From Candidatus Eiseniibacteriota bacterium (GTDB lineage: Bacteria; Joyebacterota; Joyebacteria; Joyebacterales; Joyebacteraceae): 7,786 bases of DNA. Numbering within the stretch: position 1 is the stretch's first letter; each line of letters begins with the position of its first letter. The stretch covers positions 1 to 7,786 of the forward strand of contig JAUWRQ010000036.1 in assembly GCA_030610515.1 (NCBI GenBank), given 5' to 3'. The position numbers and the translations under genes are program-made. The notes beneath the pieces were generated by a model. The model did not search any database. It saw only the letters and a program-made list of their open reading frames with translations, and was not told the origin of the DNA. Below are positions 5,542-7,786 of this stretch, one piece after another.

Positions 5542-6800
5542 GATACAGAGCACCGAGAGGCACGAGAGACATACTGCCGGAGGACAGCTGGAAGTGGCAG
5601 AAGGTGGAGAGGGCCTTCGCCGAGACGGCCGAGCGATTCCGCTACAAAGAGATCCGCCTGCCCGTCTTCGAGCAGACGGAGCTCTTCGCGCGCGGCATCG
5701 GCGACGCGACCGACATCGTCAGGAAGGAGATGTACACGTTCGAGGACCGGAAGGGGAGGAGCCTGACGCTCAGACCCGAGGGGACCGCAGGCGTCGTCCG
5801 ATCGTATATCGAGCACAGTCTCGGCGGCGGCGCGAGGGTCACGAAGCTCCGCTACTTCTGTCCGATGTTTCGCTACGAGCGACCGCAGGCCGGACGCTAC
5901 CGCCAGTTCTGGCAGTGGGGCCTCGAGGCCATCGGTTCCGGGAGCCCCGGGGTCGACGCGGAGATCATCGACTTCTGCGTGAGCCTCTTCGAACAGCTCG
6001 GGATCAAGGGTTGCGTGGCCAGGGTCAACAGCGCCGGCTGCAAGGCCTGCACGCCCTCGTACAACGAAGCGCTGAGAGAGCACTTGAGACCGCTGCTCGA
6101 CCGGTTCTGCGACGACTGCCACGTCAGGTTCGAGAAGAATCCTAGGCGGATGTTCGACTGCAAGAACGAGAACTGCCTGGCACTTCTCGAGGACGCCCCG
6201 GCCATCCTCGATTCGCTCTGCGACGGTTGCCGCGAGCATTTCGATAGCGTCGTGCGTTACCTGGAGCGGATGTCGGTCAGCTTCGAGGTCGATTCCTCGC
6301 TGGCCAGGGGGCTCGACTACTACACGCGCACCGTGTTCGAGGTGCACTACGAAGGGCTGGGTGCTCAGAGCGCTCTGTGCGGTGGTGGACGGTACGACGA
6401 TCTGATAGAGGAACTGGGAGGGAGTCCGACGCCGGCGTGCGGCGTGTCGGCCGGCGTCGAACGCCTCATACAAGCATGCGATACTGAGTCCGGTGGAGCC
6501 GACGTCGCACCCGGTCCCGACGTCTACGTGGTGGCTCTGGGAGACGACGCGGCCCTGGCGGCCGCGGCTCTCGCCGCAACGCTCAGATCAACGTACTCGG
6601 TCGAGCTCGACCACCAGCGGCGGAGCGTGAAGGCTCAGATGCGGGAGGCGGGGAAGCTCGGTGTGGGACTCGCCGTGATCCTCGGAGAGGATGAGCTTAG
6701 GAGGGGCGTCGCGGCCGTCAAGAACATGGAGACCGGAAACCAAGTGGAGACTGCCCTGGCGGACATCCCAGAGGTGGTCGGGAGACTGCTGGAACGATGA
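5538..6800 (+). CDS. hisS: Histidyl-tRNA synthetase
   Basis: HisRS charges tRNA-His with histidine in the cytoplasm. The protein is 420 aa, the usual bacterial length. The start MRYRAPRGTRDILP is typical. Class II signatures follow: TLRPEGTAGVVR (77-88), motif 2 FRYERPQAGRYRQFWQWGLE (111-130), the histidine-binding ARGLDYYTRTVFE (256-268), GGGRYDDL (282-289) and motif 3 CGVSAGVERL (301-310). The C-terminal anticodon-binding domain runs from about 325 to 420. The insertion region holds eight cysteines in four pairs: 168/171, 191/194, 208/213 and 228/231. This resembles the Cys-rich insert of a subset of bacterial HisRS and may bind zinc. ATGA overlaps the VanZ-like stop upstream, and a second ATGA joins it to aspS. 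The Shine-Dalgarno is weak (GGGTGA near 5525-5530), consistent with coupling. HisZ, the regulatory paralogue, is excluded by the intact histidine and ATP motifs. Confidence 0.97.
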   Translation: MRYRAPRGTRDILPEDSWKWQKVERAFAETAERFRYKEIRLPVFEQTELFARGIGDATDIVRKEMYTFEDRKGRSLTLRPEGTAGVVRSYIEHSLGGGARVTKLRYFCPMFRYERPQAGRYRQFWQWGLEAIGSGSPGVDAEIIDFCVSLFEQLGIKGCVARVNSAGCKACTPSYNEALREHLRPLLDRFCDDCHVRFEKNPRRMFDCKNENCLALLEDAPAILDSLCDGCREHFDSVVRYLERMSVSFEVDSSLARGLDYYTRTVFEVHYEGLGAQSALCGGGRYDDLIEELGGSPTPACGVSAGVERLIQACDTESGGADVAPGPDVYVVALGDDAALAAAALAATLRSTYSVELDHQRRSVKAQMREAGKLGVGLAVILGEDELRRGVAAVKNMETGNQVETALADIPEVVGRLLER

Positions 6801-7786
6801 AGCTCGAAGCGATGGAACCCCTGAAGCGCACGCACACATGCGGTGAACTGAGAGCAGGCGACGAGGGCACGGAGGTCGTGCTGATGGGATGGGTCCACCG
6901 CCGCCGCAACCTGGGCGGGCTCTACTTCATCGATCTCCGCGACCGATACGGCACGACCCAGGTCGTGTTCAGACCCGAGGAGCCGGAGCTACTAGAAGAG
7001 GCCGGGGGGCTGAGCGCCGAGTACGTCGTGGCGGTTCGGGGGGATGTGGCGGTGCGGCCCGACGGCATGATCAACGCGGACCTGACGACGGGCGAGATCG
7101 AGGTCCATGCCAGAGAGCTCAAGATTCTCAACACGTCCGAGACGCCTCCGTTCGTTCTGGAAGACCCGGTCATGGCCGGCGATGAGCTCAGGCTCGAGTA
7201 TCGATACCTCGATCTCAGGCGTCCCCACATGCAGCGTCTCGTCGAGGCGAGGCACAAAGCCGCGCAGGCGACCAGGAACTACCTGTCGTCCCGTGGGTTC
7301 CTCGAGATCGAGACGCCCATTCTCGCGAAGAAGACGCCTGAGGGCGCCCGCGACTTCATCGTCCCGTCGCGCACGCACTCCGGCAAGGTCTATGCGCTCC
7401 CACAGTCGCCGCAGCTCTACAAGCAGATACTCATGGTGGCGGGATGCGACCGCTACTTCCAGATCGCGCGCTGCATGCGCGACGAGGACCTGCGCGCCGA
7501 CCGACAGCCCGAACACACGCAGATCGACTTCGAGATGAGCTTCGTCTCCGAGGACGACGTGTTCGAAGTGGCCGAGGGGCTCATGCGCGTGCTGTGGCGC
7601 GACGTCCGGGGAGAAGAGATCGAGACACCTTTCCCGCGACTCACGTACAAGGAAGCGATGGCCCGCTACGGAAGCGACAAACCGGACCTTCGCTTCGGAA
7701 TGGAGATCATCGATATCTCGGACGTTCTCGCCGAGACCGAGTTCAGGGTCTTCCGCTCGACGATAGACGGGGGAGGGGTCGTCCGG
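6797..7786 (+). CDS. aspS: Aspartyl-tRNA synthetase, bacterial type (3' end missing)
   Basis: AspRS charges tRNA-Asp, and in some bacteria also tRNA-Asn, with aspartate. The window holds 330 codons, against roughly 590 in the bacterial family, so it is truncated by the right edge and not broken. The anticodon-binding OB domain occupies about residues 10-115 (VVLMGWVHRRRNLGGLYFIDLRD at 27-49; TTGEIEV at 97-103). Catalytic-domain features are LRLEYRYLDLRRP (131-143), FLEIETPIL (168-176), PEGARDF (181-187), the LPQSPQLYKQ segment (201-210) and motif 2 ARCMRDEDLRADRQPEHTQ (224-242). YGSDKPDLRFGM (291-302) marks the bacterial form just before its large inserted domain. The ATG at 6797 overlaps the hisS stop. 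An in-frame ATG at 6812 is an alternative that would shorten the protein by five residues. Adjacent hisS and aspS are common in bacteria. Confidence 0.97.
   Translation, partial: MKLEAMEPLKRTHTCGELRAGDEGTEVVLMGWVHRRRNLGGLYFIDLRDRYGTTQVVFRPEEPELLEEAGGLSAEYVVAVRGDVAVRPDGMINADLTTGEIEVHARELKILNTSETPPFVLEDPVMAGDELRLEYRYLDLRRPHMQRLVEARHKAAQATRNYLSSRGFLEIETPILAKKTPEGARDFIVPSRTHSGKVYALPQSPQLYKQILMVAGCDRYFQIARCMRDEDLRADRQPEHTQIDFEMSFVSEDDVFEVAEGLMRVLWRDVRGEEIETPFPRLTYKEAMARYGSDKPDLRFGMEIIDISDVLAETEFRVFRSTIDGGGVVR

Noticed and set aside
5460..6473. Long open frame of about 337 codons on the - strand across hisS
   Set aside because: It lies opposite a certain gene. Its Arg/Glu/Asp/Pro-rich translation is typical of an antisense shadow in GC-rich DNA, and it has no recognisable motif.

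Overview
The window is a compact, high-GC bacterial segment (about two thirds G+C by eye) with nine genes, all on the + strand. They are packed with 4-nt stop/start overlaps or short gaps, and the longest gap between genes is about 100 nt. Every gene belongs to a recognisable family, and no mobile element, CRISPR array, tRNA, rRNA or phage gene is visible. The gene content suggests a free-living bacterium with a [NiFe]-hydrogenase and c-type cytochromes made by System II (ResB/CcsA). The sequence alone does not fix the phylum. Genes that start with TTG or GTG, and the combination of families, would fit a little-studied environmental lineage, but that is inference.

Region 1 (1-3005) is a hydrogenase-maturation block in the order hypD (5' end outside the window), hypE, hypA, hypB. 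HypD and HypE act in assembling the Fe(CN)2CO group. HypA and HypB deliver nickel to the large subunit. hypC and hypF, the remaining usual partners, are not in view and may lie upstream. No hydrogenase structural gene is in the window. hypD and hypE overlap by 4 nt. hypE-hypA and hypA-hypB are separated by 84 and 103 nt, and each gap holds a small GC-rich hairpin without a T-run.

Region 2 (3079-5066) is a cytochrome c biogenesis pair, resB followed by ccsA, joined by a GTGA overlap. Together they would carry haem across the membrane and attach it to apocytochromes. The 73-nt gap after hypB (3006-3078) shows no convincing promoter or terminator, so read-through from the hyp genes is possible.

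Region 3 (5095-7786) holds a small VanZ-like membrane protein gene, then hisS and aspS. These three are chained by ATGA overlaps. aspS runs off the right edge. No T-box or other leader is possible immediately before hisS, because hisS starts inside the stop of the VanZ-like gene.

Nothing here looks like a clearly new system. The points most worth a second look are: the open frame upstream of hypB, which continues the hypB frame through a single TGA and carries a Cys-Cys and a His-x-x-His; the apparent extra N-terminal membrane segment of ResB; the eight-cysteine insert in HisRS; and the mixed specificity signature in AspRS.
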